This document shows, piece after piece, positions 17,337-27,002 of a stretch of DNA of 64,000 bases. Under the pieces are notes generated by a model. It searched no databases. It was given only the letters and a program-made list of their open reading frames with translations, and had not been told where the DNA came from. How positions within the stretch are numbered: the first letter of the stretch is position 1; every line of letters begins with the position of its first letter. Origin of the DNA: JBCCXL01 sp039191605 (GTDB lineage: Bacteria; Acidobacteriota; Thermoanaerobaculia; Multivoradales; JAHZIX01); NCBI GenBank assembly GCA_039191605.1, contig JBCCXL010000009.1, forward strand, positions 1-64,000. Reading direction: 5' to 3'. The position numbers and the translations under genes are program-made.

Positions 17337-18623
17337 ATGGCCCGCCAAGTTCTCATCGTCGATGATCAGCCGAATATTCTGGCGACGCTGAAGAGCGTTT
17401 TGGAGGACGAGGGCTTCGAGACGGTGTGCACCGCTAGCGGCGAGCAGGCGCTGGAGATCTACCAGAGCGAGCGGCCGGACGTGGTGCTGCTGGATATCTG
17501 GCTGCCGGATCGCGACGGGCTGGAGACCCTGCAGGCGATCAAGGGCCTGGATAGCCAGGCGGCGGTGGTGATGATCTCCGGCCATGGCACCACTTCGACG
17601 GCGGTGAAGGCGATCAAGATGGGGGCAGCGGATTATCTGGAGAAGCCGCTGTCCTACGAGCGGGTGCTGCGGGCGGTGACCGACGCTCTGGAGCAGAAGG
17701 AGGGGCCGACGACGGGAATCTTCCGCATCAAGGCGGGGATCGTGCACCCGAAGCGGGCGCTGCAGGCGCCGCCGCCGCTGCCGCTGAACCAGGTCGGCGA
17801 GCTGCCCCAGCGCACCATCGAGAGCAATACGGTGATCTACGGCCACGGCCTGCATTCCGGCCGCCGCACCGGCATGGTGCTGCAGCCGCTGCCGCCGGAT
17901 AGCGGGCTCCACGTGCTCACGGTGCCCAACGGCGTGGAGATTGCGGTGACGGTGGATTCGGTGGCGGATACGGATTACGCCACCACCCTGCAGCGGGAAG
18001 GAGAGGCGATCCGCACCATCGAGCATCTGCTCTCTGCCCTCCACGCCGTCGGCATCACCAATCTGCTGATCAAGGTGCACGGGGAGTTCCCGATTCTCGA
18101 CGGCTCCTCCCGGGAGTTCTGCGACCGGCTGGACGAGGTGGGCGTGGTGGATCAGGCGGCGCCGCGCCAGGAGATCGTCATCGACCGGGTCTACCAGGTA
18201 GGGGAGGGGGAGAAATTCCTCCGCATCGAGCCGGGGGAAGGCTTCGAGGTCTCGTACCACCTGTCCTACCCGCCGCCGGTGGGGGATCAGACCTACAGCT
18301 TTCAGCTCGGCGACTGGGATTCCTACCGCGAGGAGATCGCTCCCGCCCGTACCTTCGGCTTCATGCGGGACCTGAAGATGCTCAACGAGCTGGGTCTCGG
18401 CTCCGGCGGCCGTCTGGACAACTTCATCCTGGTGGGGGAGGACAACGTCCTCAATACTGAGCTGCGCTTCCCGGATGAATTCGCCCGCCACAAGATTCTC
18501 GACATCATTGGGGATCTCTACCTGCTGGGCTATCCGCTGCGGGGCAAGGTCACCGCCCAGCGCACCGGTCACCGGGACAACATCGATCTGCTGCGCACCC
18601 TGAGGGCGGCCCACGGCCTCTGA
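17337..18623 (+). CDS. lpxC: Receiver domain-LpxC fusion (UDP-3-O-acyl-GlcNAc deacetylase)
   Basis: 428 aa. Residues 1-120 are a full response-regulator receiver: acidic pair Asp9/Asp10, phospho-acceptor Asp53 in VVLLDIWLPDRDG, Ser81 region (ISGHGTT) and Lys103 (YLEKP). After a Pro-rich linker, residues about 155-428 are a complete LpxC: YGHGLHSGRRTGM, EHLLSALHAVGI (Glu229, zinc His230), ILDGSSREF, ARTFGFMRDLKML, RHKILDIIGDLYLLGY (zinc His385, Asp389) and the general acid/base His412 in RTGHRDN. The enzyme commits lipid A synthesis. The fusion suggests phosphorylation-dependent control, which is inference. A GAGG sequence precedes ATG 17337. It is monocistronic. Confidence 0.93.
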   Translation: MARQVLIVDDQPNILATLKSVLEDEGFETVCTASGEQALEIYQSERPDVVLLDIWLPDRDGLETLQAIKGLDSQAAVVMISGHGTTSTAVKAIKMGAADYLEKPLSYERVLRAVTDALEQKEGPTTGIFRIKAGIVHPKRALQAPPPLPLNQVGELPQRTIESNTVIYGHGLHSGRRTGMVLQPLPPDSGLHVLTVPNGVEIAVTVDSVADTDYATTLQREGEAIRTIEHLLSALHAVGITNLLIKVHGEFPILDGSSREFCDRLDEVGVVDQAAPRQEIVIDRVYQVGEGEKFLRIEPGEGFEVSYHLSYPPPVGDQTYSFQLGDWDSYREEIAPARTFGFMRDLKMLNELGLGSGGRLDNFILVGEDNVLNTELRFPDEFARHKILDIIGDLYLLGYPLRGKVTAQRTGHRDNIDLLRTLRAAHGL

Positions 18624-18740
18624 GCTAGTCGGCCCGGCCTCCCTCACCGGCGGACTCCCCCTACAGAAGCAAGGAGTCTCTGCTCAGCCCCTCAAGCAGG
18701 CAGGTGTTGCCATGGGCGGAGATCCCTCCAAATACTCAAA

Positions 18741-18768
18741 AGCCCCTCGAGAAGAACTTCGAGGGGCT
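18741..18768 (-). terminator. Rho-independent terminator of the polysaccharide operon
   Basis: The 10-bp stem AGCCCCTCGA / TCGAGGGGCT has an 8-nt loop. On the minus strand it is followed by TTTTGAGTATTT, so it ends the wbaP-like operon whose last stop is at 18855. It also lies downstream of lpxC on the plus strand, but without a T run in that direction. Confidence 0.75.
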
Positions 18769-18854
18769 CGATCTGGGATGAGCAGCGCCAGGTAAACCTA
18801 GCTTCGCCGCGTAGCGCGGGGCTGAGGGTTCAGTAGGCGGATACGCCAGGCGTT

Positions 18855-20279
18855 TCAGTGGGCGTTACGCCAGGCGCTAGTGCGGAAGGTCATCCACAGG
18901 ATCTTGACATCCAGCAGAAGAGACCAATTCTGGATGTAGTAGAGATCGTATTGGATGCGCTTCTTGATCGAGGTATTGCCCCGCCAGCCGTGGACCTGGG
19001 CCCAGCCGGTCATGCCGGCCTTGACCCGGTGGCGCATCATGTACTGCGGGATCTTGTGCTTGAACTCGTGGACGAAGGCCGGGCGCTCCGGGCGCGGGCC
19101 GACGATGGACATATCGCCCTGGAGCACGTTCCACAGCTGCGGAAGCTCGTCGATGGAAGTCGCCCGCAGGAAGCTGCCGAGGCGGGTGCGGCGGGGGTCG
19201 TCCTTGACCGCCCACACCGGGCCGGTGCTGGCCTCGGCGTTGACCCGCATGGTGCGCAGCTTCCAGATCATGAAGCTCTGGCCGTCGAGGCCCATGCGCT
19301 CCTGGCTGTAGAAGATCGGCCCGTGGTCCTCTAGCCAGATCAGCGCCGCCATCAGCGGCAGGAAGGGCAGCAGCACCAAGATCGCGGCGGCGGCGATGGC
19401 GATATCCATGCCTCGCTTGGCGAGGCTGTGCCAGCCCCGCATCGGCACCTGGGAGAGGTTGATCACCGGGCTGCCGCCGACATCCTCCATCGCGGCGTTG
19501 AGGGTGGCGTATTGGAGGATGTCCGGAACCAGCTTGATCTCGGTGCATTCGAGGCTGAAGCGCTGCACGAGGCGAAGAGTCTTTTTGTAGGCGTCCAGCG
19601 GCAGAGTGATGAAGACCTGGTCGATGCGGTGCTCTTCCAGCACCTTGTCGACGTCTCCCAGGGTGCCGAGCACCGGGGCGCCGTAGAAGGATTTGGAGCC
19701 CTTGCCGGGGTCGTCGTCCAGGAAGCCCACTACCCGGAAGCCGAACTCTCGATGGGCGAGAATCTTCTGGGTGATCTCTTTGCCGAGATTGCCGGCGCCT
19801 ACCACCAAGATGTGCTCGGTGCCGTGGCCGGCGGCGCGGCGGGAACGCAGGATGCCCTTGACCACCATCCGCACGGCGGTGATCAAGAACAGGCTCACCG
19901 CCGCGAAGAGGGCGAGGAAGGCGCGGCTGAAGGTGACGTAGCCTTCGCTGTCGGCCATCGTCGGACGGTAGCCGGCGGTGAAGGCGAGCAGCAGCACCGA
20001 GGCCAGCAGCACGGCGAGGAGCACGGTGAGCGCCTCGTCCACCCGGCTGCGGGAGCGCCCGACTTGATAGAGACCGTGGGAGTAGAACACCACCGGCCAT
20101 ACCAGCAGCACTACCGGCAAGAGGTGAAGATAGGGCTCGAAGTCTGGAGCCTGCAGCTTCATCGGGATGATTTGAATCTCGAAGCGCAGGGCCCAGGCGG
20201 CAAAGAAGGCCGCCACGATGGAGATCAGATCGCCGGTCAGCAGTAGGGCGGCGGTCTCACCATGTCGTTTGTGGAGCAT
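18855..20279 (-). CDS. Polyprenyl-phosphate hexose-1-phosphate transferase (WbaP/WcaJ-like)
   Basis: 474 aa. Four N-terminal membrane segments (about 10-125) are followed by a CoA-binding-like Rossmann domain (ILVVGAGNLGKEITQKI, about 155-250), a further membrane segment and the bacterial sugar transferase core. The core shows KRGMDIAIAAAAILVLLPF, the LIWLEDHGPIFYSQERMG loop, WKLRTM, and DELPQLWNVLQGDMSIVGPR. Such enzymes prime exopolysaccharide or O-antigen repeat synthesis by moving a sugar-1-phosphate to undecaprenyl phosphate. It is the last gene of the minus-strand block that begins with the methyltransferase at 24.9 kb. Which hexose is used cannot be told. Confidence 0.92.
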   Translation of the reverse strand: MLHKRHGETAALLLTGDLISIVAAFFAAWALRFEIQIIPMKLQAPDFEPYLHLLPVVLLVWPVVFYSHGLYQVGRSRSRVDEALTVLLAVLLASVLLLAFTAGYRPTMADSEGYVTFSRAFLALFAAVSLFLITAVRMVVKGILRSRRAAGHGTEHILVVGAGNLGKEITQKILAHREFGFRVVGFLDDDPGKGSKSFYGAPVLGTLGDVDKVLEEHRIDQVFITLPLDAYKKTLRLVQRFSLECTEIKLVPDILQYATLNAAMEDVGGSPVINLSQVPMRGWHSLAKRGMDIAIAAAAILVLLPFLPLMAALIWLEDHGPIFYSQERMGLDGQSFMIWKLRTMRVNAEASTGPVWAVKDDPRRTRLGSFLRATSIDELPQLWNVLQGDMSIVGPRPERPAFVHEFKHKIPQYMMRHRVKAGMTGWAQVHGWRGNTSIKKRIQYDLYYIQNWSLLLDVKILWMTFRTSAWRNAH

Positions 20280-20309
20280 ATTTCGGTCTCGGCCTCCAGA
20301 TCGCCGTCA

Positions 20310-21563
20310 TTACGGGCGGGTCGTTGGCGCGCCTTCATTCGGAGCCGGTGCACGGCTCGACGAGATGGGCTCAGGGCCTTGCTGAAGGCCTTGGGCGAGA
20401 AAGGCGCGGAAGCGCTTGAGAAACTGCGGGGTAGAGAAGTATTCGGCCCTCCGGCGGAGGTCCAAAAGATTGAATCGAATCTGACGGACTTTGTCAATCG
20501 CTCGGCAGAGAGCTTCGACCTCGAGATCCCCTCGTTCCTCCGAGATGGAGTAGAGCACGCCGTGAACTCCCGGCTCAACGATGTCGAGGACCCCGCCTCG
20601 ACCCTGGGCCACTACCGGCGTGCCGCAGGCCAGCGCCTCCACCGGGGCGATGCCGAAATCCTCCACTCCCGGCTGCACTAGGCAGAGGGCACCGCGGTAC
20701 AGATCGAGCAGCTCCTCGCCGCTGACTCGTCCCAGCAGCCGAGTGCTGGGGCCAGCGAGGCGGGCGAGCTCGTCGTGACCCGGCCCGCTGCCGACGATGC
20801 GCAGCTCGAGGCCGAGGCGCTGGCAGGCCTGGATGGCGATGTCGAGCTTCTTATAGGGCGCCAAGGCGCAGACCGCCAAGACGAAGGGCTTCTCGCCGGC
20901 GGGGGAGGGGGACTTGCCCTCGGGGGCAGGGGAGAAGGTCTCGGTATCCACCGGAGGAGGCAGAACCTCCGCCCGGCGGCCGTAATAGCGCTCGATGCGC
21001 CGGGCGACGAAGCTCGAATTAGCGAGGAAGGTGTCGACCCGGGGGCAGGTGCTGACATCCCACTGCCGCAGTCGGTTGAGGGCCAGACCCCGCAGGCGAG
21101 GAATCAGCCCGCGGCGGCGGGGGAAGTAGGCGCGCTCTTGATCCCACGCATAACGCATCGGTGTGTGTACGTAGCAGAGGTGATGGGCGTGGGGATCGGG
21201 GATCACTCCCTTGGCTACGCAATGGCTGGTGCTCACCACCAGGTCGTAGCCGCGGAGGTCGAGATCCTCCACCGCCGCCGGAAAGAGGGGGAGATAGTGC
21301 CGGTAATAGCGTCGCAGTCCCGGCGCCCGCTGCAGGAAGCTGGTGTGGATGAGGTGGCTCTCGAGGGCTTGGCTGACGCTGCCGGGGAAGTGGAAGAGGG
21401 TGTGGATCGGGGCGCCGGGGGTCAGCGTGGCGATCGCTTCCAGCACTTTCTCCCCGCCCCGCATGCCGGTGAGCCAATCGTGCACCAGGGCGATGCGCGG
21501 CTCGGCGGGGGGCGGGCTCTTCTGGGAGGGCTCCTCTTCCCTCAGGTGTTCCGTCGGGCTCAA
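20310..21563 (-). CDS. Family 4 glycosyltransferase
   Basis: 417 aa GT-B enzyme. The N-terminus IALVHDWLTGMRGGEKVLEA is typical of GT4 mannosyl/galactosyltransferases of EPS loci. The C-terminal domain has VLAVCALAPYKKLDIAIQA, RLLGRVSGEELLDLYRGA, and the nucleotide-sugar EX7E region EDFGIAPVEALACGTPVV. The ATG overlaps the preceding glycosyltransferase stop by 4 bp. It would extend the polyprenyl-linked glycan in the cytoplasm; donor and linkage are unknown. Confidence 0.9.
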   Translation of the reverse strand: MSPTEHLREEEPSQKSPPPAEPRIALVHDWLTGMRGGEKVLEAIATLTPGAPIHTLFHFPGSVSQALESHLIHTSFLQRAPGLRRYYRHYLPLFPAAVEDLDLRGYDLVVSTSHCVAKGVIPDPHAHHLCYVHTPMRYAWDQERAYFPRRRGLIPRLRGLALNRLRQWDVSTCPRVDTFLANSSFVARRIERYYGRRAEVLPPPVDTETFSPAPEGKSPSPAGEKPFVLAVCALAPYKKLDIAIQACQRLGLELRIVGSGPGHDELARLAGPSTRLLGRVSGEELLDLYRGALCLVQPGVEDFGIAPVEALACGTPVVAQGRGGVLDIVEPGVHGVLYSISEERGDLEVEALCRAIDKVRQIRFNLLDLRRRAEYFSTPQFLKRFRAFLAQGLQQGPEPISSSRAPAPNEGAPTTRP

Positions 21564-22837
21564 GGAGCCTTCCCCTGGGCCTGCTGAGCGTCGTCTTCCT
21601 CCACCGTTTGCGCGCGGCCCTCGCCGCCGGGGGTGGTGAAGGAATAGCTGCCGGTGGCGGAGGTCACCATCTTGCGCTTGCCGGGCTCGCTGGGGGATTC
21701 GCTGCCGTTGGGCTGGCGCTCCGGCTCCAGCACGCTGCGGTAGATCTCCAACGTCTTCTTGGCGCAGCGCTGCCAGCGGAAATCCGCCGAGCGCCGTCGC
21801 CCGAGCTTCGCCAGGGCGCCGCGATGCTCCCCGTCGCGCATGCAGTGGGCGATAGCGCGGGCCATCTCCTCGACGTCCAGCGGGCTCACTAGGTGAGCGT
21901 AGCCCTCGGCGATCTCTTTGAGCGCGGAGGTGTCGGAGGTGATCACCGCCACCCCCGAGGCCATGGCCTCGATCACCGGCAGGCCGAAGCCTTCGTAGAG
22001 GGTCGGGTAGAGGAAGAGCTCGGCGTTCTGGTAGAGGGCCGGCAGATCTTCCTGGTCGACGTGGCCGAGGAAGCGCACGTGCTCGGAGATGCGCAAGAAT
22101 TCCGCCTGCCGCTTCAGCCCGTCGCTGCTGCCGTCTTTATCTCCCGCCACCACCAGCTGCGCCTCCATCTCCCCGAGCTCCCGCGCCCGGGCGTAGGCCC
22201 GCAGCACGTTCGGCAGGTTCTTGTGGGGCTTTGGATTGCCGACAAAGAGAATGTACGGGCGCTCCAGGTCGAGGCGCTGGCGCACGCTCTGCCGCTGCTC
22301 TTCGTCTAGGGAGCGACGGAAGTCGTCTTCCACGCCGTTGTAGATCACCTGGATCTTCTGATCGGAGACCGAGTAATAGCGCTGCAGGTCTCGCCGCGTA
22401 TTCTTCGACACGGTGATGATTCGGTCGCCCTGACTCAGGCTATGGCGAATCATTCGCTGGGCGTAGAAGAACGCGAAGCGGTTCGGCAGGTACTCCGGGT
22501 AGAGCAGGTGAATGATGTCGTGAATGGTCACCACTACCTTGCAGGGGCAGATCGCCGGCAGGACGTAGTGGGTGGCGTGGTAAAGATCCAGCTTGAGTCG
22601 ATAAAGCTTCCAGGTGAGCTGGAAGAACTCCCCCAGGGAGTAGACCTTGGAGCGCTCGGTGACGGCGCGGAAATTCTCCGGCAGGTCCGCCAGGGCGTCC
22701 CGGTGCTGGGGCGCGGTCAGCAGGACGTAGCGATTCTCCTGATCGATCTCCGCCAGATTGGTGATCAGCTGCCGAACATAGGTGCCGATGCCGAAATCCT
22801 GGAGCTTGCGCGCGTCGATGCCGATGGTGTGGGCCAT
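21560..22837 (-). CDS. Family 4 glycosyltransferase
   Basis: 425 aa. It starts HTIGIDARKLQDFGIGTYVR, the usual opening of mannosyltransferase B-like GT4 enzymes. The donor-binding domain has ILFVGNPKPHKNLPNVLRAY and the EX7E motif in YEGFGLPVIEAMASGVAVI. The last 60 residues form a divergent, polar Ser/Gly-rich tail. It is co-translated with the next glycosyltransferase and lies 72 bp after the preceding one. Confidence 0.9.
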   Translation of the reverse strand: MAHTIGIDARKLQDFGIGTYVRQLITNLAEIDQENRYVLLTAPQHRDALADLPENFRAVTERSKVYSLGEFFQLTWKLYRLKLDLYHATHYVLPAICPCKVVVTIHDIIHLLYPEYLPNRFAFFYAQRMIRHSLSQGDRIITVSKNTRRDLQRYYSVSDQKIQVIYNGVEDDFRRSLDEEQRQSVRQRLDLERPYILFVGNPKPHKNLPNVLRAYARARELGEMEAQLVVAGDKDGSSDGLKRQAEFLRISEHVRFLGHVDQEDLPALYQNAELFLYPTLYEGFGLPVIEAMASGVAVITSDTSALKEIAEGYAHLVSPLDVEEMARAIAHCMRDGEHRGALAKLGRRRSADFRWQRCAKKTLEIYRSVLEPERQPNGSESPSEPGKRKMVTSATGSYSFTTPGGEGRAQTVEEDDAQQAQGKAP

Positions 22838-22909
22838 AGGGGGAAGGGAGAGAGGCTCAGAGGGGAGATGGGGAGATTCGAGGCGCCTCGGAGTCAGCAG
22901 TTTAGCAGC

Positions 22910-24106
22910 CTAAGGGCGCTTCGCGGCGGCGTCCAGAAAGAGCCTCTCCATCGCCTCGGCGGTGGCGTCCCAGGTGAAGCGGCGCACCCGCTGGAGCCCC
23001 GCGGCGGCGAGCTCGGTGGCGAGCTCGGGGCGGGTGAGGAGGGCTTCGAGGGCCGCCTCGAGGGCGGAGACGTCCAGCGGGTCGACCTGGAGGCCGGCGT
23101 CCCCCACAACTTCCGGCAGGCTGGAGACGTTGGACACCACCACCGGCGTTCCGCAGGCCATGGCCTCCGCCGGCGGCAGGCCGAAGCCCTCGTAGAGGGA
23201 GGGATAGGCGAAGGCGCGGGCTCCTCGATAGAGGTCCACCAGTCGCTGGCGGGAGACGTGGCCGAGGAGCCTCAGCCCGTGGGGGCGCAGGTCCTCCAGC
23301 CGCTGTAGCAGCTCCTGGTTGCGCCAGCCGGAGGCCCCGGCTAGGACCAGAGGAGGGATGTCTTCCCGCCCCTTCTGCTGAGCCCGCTCCCGCAGCGCAT
23401 GCCAGGCCTCCACCAGTCGCAGCAGGTTCTTGCGCGGCTCCAGGGTGCCCACCGCCAGCAGGTAGCCGTCCGGAGCCTCCAGCTCCCGGCGCAGCGCAGC
23501 GATCCGGTCCAGGGCGCCTCGGTCGCCGTCGGCGGCGGGGCGGAAGACGTCGTCGATGCCGTTGTGGACCACGTGGAGGCGCTCGATCCAGGGTCCCGGC
23601 AGCAGTCGCCGGAGGTCTTCGGCGGTGGCCTCGGAGATCGCCACCACCGCGGCGGCCCGCCGCAGGCTGGGGCGCAGGAAGGGCAGCAGACTAGCGCGCA
23701 CCTTGAGGGTGTGGGCCTGGGGCGTCAGCAGCACGGTGAGGTCATGAACGGTGACCACCGAGGGGATTCTCGAGGCCCAGGGGCCCGGGAAGCAGGGAAG
23801 GGTCATCAGCGGCGAGAAGAGCACGTCGATATCGCCCCGACGCAGTCGCCGAGGCAGGCGCAGCTGCTGCCAGAGCACTCCTAGAGACGCGCCTTGAACC
23901 TCCACCTCGATGCCCTGCTGGCGCAGCTCATCGGCTCTCCGCGGCGGCCGGTGAGCCATCGCCACGTAGCGACCCGCTCCTCGCTGGGTAAGGGCGTGGA
24001 GCAGGGAGCGGGTATACACCCCGATCCCGGTGGCCTCGGGAACCAACGCCCGAGCGTCGACGGCGATTCGGGGGCGATGGTTTGACGACTGCGAGGGGCG
24101 GCTCAT
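22910..24106 (-). CDS. Family 4 glycosyltransferase
   Basis: 398 aa. The N-terminus RIAVDARALVPEATGIGVYT and the C-terminal LLAVGTLEPRKNLLRLVEAW and YEGFGLPPAEAMACGTPVVV mark a GT4 enzyme like the two downstream. It is about as similar in layout to the glycosyltransferase at 27.0-28.4 kb, which suggests family expansion within the locus. It belongs to the same minus-strand operon; a 70-bp gap separates it from the methyltransferase gene. Confidence 0.9.
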   Translation of the reverse strand: MSRPSQSSNHRPRIAVDARALVPEATGIGVYTRSLLHALTQRGAGRYVAMAHRPPRRADELRQQGIEVEVQGASLGVLWQQLRLPRRLRRGDIDVLFSPLMTLPCFPGPWASRIPSVVTVHDLTVLLTPQAHTLKVRASLLPFLRPSLRRAAAVVAISEATAEDLRRLLPGPWIERLHVVHNGIDDVFRPAADGDRGALDRIAALRRELEAPDGYLLAVGTLEPRKNLLRLVEAWHALRERAQQKGREDIPPLVLAGASGWRNQELLQRLEDLRPHGLRLLGHVSRQRLVDLYRGARAFAYPSLYEGFGLPPAEAMACGTPVVVSNVSSLPEVVGDAGLQVDPLDVSALEAALEALLTRPELATELAAAGLQRVRRFTWDATAEAMERLFLDAAAKRP

Positions 24107-24176
24107 GGCGCCGCATCCTACCGCGGGTCGCGGATTGTGACTGAAGAGCGGAAGGAGTCTCCGGGGCAGCGAAGCC

Positions 24177-24923
24177 TCAGGATCTTCCTCGCTTCCATCC
24201 CAGGCCTCGGCGGATCGAGCGCAGCAGGCTCTTGAAGTTGCCGTGCACGCTTCGCATCTGCTCCGCCTTCGGCAGGTAGATCTCCGGCAGCACCAGGGGG
24301 AGGACCTCGTCGTGTCCCGGGGCGCCGAGGTGCGGAATGCCGACCTCCGGTGCCCGCTCGTGCCGGACGAAGAGAATCACGTTCTGTCGGTACCAGGGCA
24401 GCACCTGGGGATTGGTCCAAACCTGCCGACGAACGAAGTTCGAGGCCCGGTAGCCGCGCTGGGCGAAGTGATCGATCCAATAGGCGGGCCACTGTTCGTT
24501 GACGTGACCGATGCCCCCCTGGTGGGGGATAGCGGCGGAGAAGAGCACGAAGTCGGACGCCGCCGTGAGGGAGCTGACGAAGGTCTCGGCGGCTCCGGCG
24601 GGGAGATGTTCGGCGACCTCCAAGGAGATGGCGAGGTCGTAGCGCTGCTCGAGGGGGATGGGGCGCTCGAAGTTCACCTCGCGGAAGCTCTCTCGGGGAA
24701 TTTCGAGCAGATCTTGTTCGACCCAGGGGCCGTCGAGGCCCTGGATCTGCTCGGCTCCCCCCGCCTGCAGCACGGCGAGCCAGGTTCCTACTCCGCAGCC
24801 GAAATCCACCGCCGACGTCACCGGTGGCAGCACATCGAGGGCGATGGAGAGGATCGCGCGGGCGGAGTCGATGGTCTTCTGGTGCCGCTCGTCGTAGAAC
24901 TTGCGTCCGTAGTCCGACTTCAT
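24177..24923 (-). CDS. Class I SAM-dependent methyltransferase
   Basis: 248 aa. SAM motif I is VTSAVDFGCGVGTWLAVLQ; motif II/III region is AISLEVAEHLP; then DFVLFSAAIPHQGGIGHVNEQ. It resembles small-molecule or sugar O-methyltransferases in EPS clusters (Methyltransf_11/23 type). It is the first gene of the minus-strand polysaccharide operon, divergent from the GT39-like gene at 25150. It may methylate a sugar residue or cap the chain; this is inferred from context only. Confidence 0.82.
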   Translation of the reverse strand: MKSDYGRKFYDERHQKTIDSARAILSIALDVLPPVTSAVDFGCGVGTWLAVLQAGGAEQIQGLDGPWVEQDLLEIPRESFREVNFERPIPLEQRYDLAISLEVAEHLPAGAAETFVSSLTAASDFVLFSAAIPHQGGIGHVNEQWPAYWIDHFAQRGYRASNFVRRQVWTNPQVLPWYRQNVILFVRHERAPEVGIPHLGAPGHDEVLPLVLPEIYLPKAEQMRSVHGNFKSLLRSIRRGLGWKRGRS

Positions 24924-25149
24924 CGTTGCGGCTTCATCTTTCTGACTTCATCGTGGAGCCACCGTCTCTTGGAGTGACTCTGTCTTTGAAGTCACTCTGT
25001 CTAGAAGTCACAGTGGCGGAGGTTGGCGGGCGTTCAGAGGAGAGGACATTGGCGCGCACACTCTACCGGTTGGGGATGCTGAGATTCAAAGCGGTCGAGG
25101 CGAAGGTGAACCCCCGGGATGGGGCGGTTGCCGTGCTAGATTCCGCCCC

Positions 25150-26949
25150 ATGAGCGCTGCCCCCATCGACGAGACCGACCTTCCCCGTCCCCTCTCCGCC
25201 CAAGTTCGATTCGGCGCCCTCGCCGCGGCTCTGGTGCTGCTGGGGCTGTCCCTGACCCTCTACAAGATTCACTTCCCCCCGGGGCCGGTGGCGGACGAGG
25301 CGACTTACGTGATGATGGCCCAGAGCCTGTGGCACGACCTGGATCTGCAATACGAGGCCCAGGATCTCGAGCGCGCCTATCAGCTGTGGGATCACGGCCC
25401 CCACGGGATGATTCTCTTCACCACCAACGGTGGCGACACCATGTTCTACGGCAAGCCCTACGTCTATGGGCTGGCGGCGGTGCCCTTCTACGCGCTCTTC
25501 GGCGCCCAGGGGCTGATCGTGCTGAATATGGTGCTGTTGTTGGCGATGGTGGCGACGGCCTGGTGGGTGCTGCGGCGGGAGCGCGGCTGGGTGCTGCTGT
25601 GGGTGGGAGGCTTCTTCTTCCTCTCGGTGATCTACAGCTATGTCTTCTGGATGCAGCCGGAAGTGCTCAACATGGCCTGCGTCTTTTTTCCCTTGGCGAT
25701 CTGGCTGGAGATCCGCCGCAAGGAACACTGGACCTGGAAAGAGCACGTGCTGTTGGCGCTGGCCGGTGCCTGCCTGGCCTGCGCCTTCGTCTCCAAGGAG
25801 CCGACGGTGCTGATGGGAGCCCCCATCGCCGGGGACTTGATGCTGCGCCGGCGCTGGTCGGGCCTGCTGCCGCTGGCTCTGGGCTCGCTGCTCACCCTGG
25901 TGGCGCTGGTGGGCTTTCAGGTCAAGGAGACCGAGCGCTGGAGCCCGTACCGAGACGTGCAGCGGCGCTCCTTCGAGAATAGCTACCCCCTAGAGATGGC
26001 CGGGGATCCGTGGGCTCTCTACAAGGGCACTTCCTTTGGTTCGTGGAATCGTCTGCCCTTCGAGACCAACCCGCGGGTGCTGAGTCGCAACGCTGGCTAC
26101 TTCATCTTCGGCCGGCATACCGGCCTGCTGCCCTACATGCCCTTTGCCCTCTTCGCCCTGGCGCTCTTCGCTTTCGGGCCTCGGGATCGCTTCCGATGGA
26201 TGTTGTTGTTCTCCATCGGCGGATATTGTCTGCTGCTCTTCTTGGTGAGATCCCACAACTACCACGGCGGAGCGGGCTTCCTCGGCAATCGTTATTTGGT
26301 CAGCATTTACCCCGCGTTCCTCTTCTTGCCGGCGGCGCTGCGGGTGCGCAAGGCTCTGCTGGTGCCCTGCGTCGCGGCGGCCCTGTGGACGGTGTCGGTG
26401 ATCGCCGTGCCGGTGCAGCAGATCGCTGGGGAATTCGGGCTCCAGGTGCATACCCGCAGCTCGACCTTCCAGGCGCTGCCCCTGGAGCTGACGCTGCTGC
26501 GGGGGGGGATGATTCCCGGCTACTGGATCCGCGGCTGGCCCGGCGGCACGTGGATCACGCCGCGGCAGAATTTCTTCGCGCGGGAAAAGCATCCCGACGG
26601 GGTCTGGGTGCGGGGCGCTTCGGACTCCGACATCATCCTGGTGAGCCGAGGCGAGCGGGAAAGCATCTCGCTGCGTCTGCAATCCCTGTCCGCCAAGAAC
26701 GTCGTGACCTTCGAAACCGAGGCCGGCACGGTGCGGGTGCGCTTCGATACTGAAGAGAAGCGGCAGGGCACTCCAGTGGAGATCCCCCTAGGAGAGCCGG
26801 TGGCCCGAGATCTAGACAACTTCGTCTTCGATGGCCCGGAACGCTACTACCGGATTCGGCTGAAGGTCAGCGACGGCATGGTGCCCCAGCGGCGGGATCC
26901 CCAGAGTCAGGATCTGCGCTACTTGGGTGTCTTTCTAGGCTGGGATTGA
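25150..26949 (+). CDS. GT39-like multi-pass membrane glycosyltransferase
   Basis: 599 aa with about ten membrane segments. The first periplasmic loop has PVADEATYVMMAQSLWHDL, matching the acidic D-E motif of the ArnT/PMT (GT39/GT83) family that takes sugars from polyprenyl phosphate. The last ~130 residues are a soluble beta-rich domain (SISLRLQSLSAKNVVTFE...). It lies alone on the plus strand in the middle of the glycosyltransferase block, divergent from the methyltransferase. It could add a sugar outside the membrane to lipid A, protein or polysaccharide; acceptor unknown. Confidence 0.72.
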   Translation: MSAAPIDETDLPRPLSAQVRFGALAAALVLLGLSLTLYKIHFPPGPVADEATYVMMAQSLWHDLDLQYEAQDLERAYQLWDHGPHGMILFTTNGGDTMFYGKPYVYGLAAVPFYALFGAQGLIVLNMVLLLAMVATAWWVLRRERGWVLLWVGGFFFLSVIYSYVFWMQPEVLNMACVFFPLAIWLEIRRKEHWTWKEHVLLALAGACLACAFVSKEPTVLMGAPIAGDLMLRRRWSGLLPLALGSLLTLVALVGFQVKETERWSPYRDVQRRSFENSYPLEMAGDPWALYKGTSFGSWNRLPFETNPRVLSRNAGYFIFGRHTGLLPYMPFALFALALFAFGPRDRFRWMLLFSIGGYCLLLFLVRSHNYHGGAGFLGNRYLVSIYPAFLFLPAALRVRKALLVPCVAAALWTVSVIAVPVQQIAGEFGLQVHTRSSTFQALPLELTLLRGGMIPGYWIRGWPGGTWITPRQNFFAREKHPDGVWVRGASDSDIILVSRGERESISLRLQSLSAKNVVTFETEAGTVRVRFDTEEKRQGTPVEIPLGEPVARDLDNFVFDGPERYYRIRLKVSDGMVPQRRDPQSQDLRYLGVFLGWD

Positions 26950-27002
26950 CGGCTCGGGCTGATAAGCCGGGCCGACTCTCGGCTGGGTGTAGGGGTTTGA
27001 AG

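Noticed and set aside
26950..26974. Terminator hairpin between the convergent GT39-like and GT4 genes
   Set aside because: The arms pair imperfectly (bulge plus mismatch) and there is no T tract.
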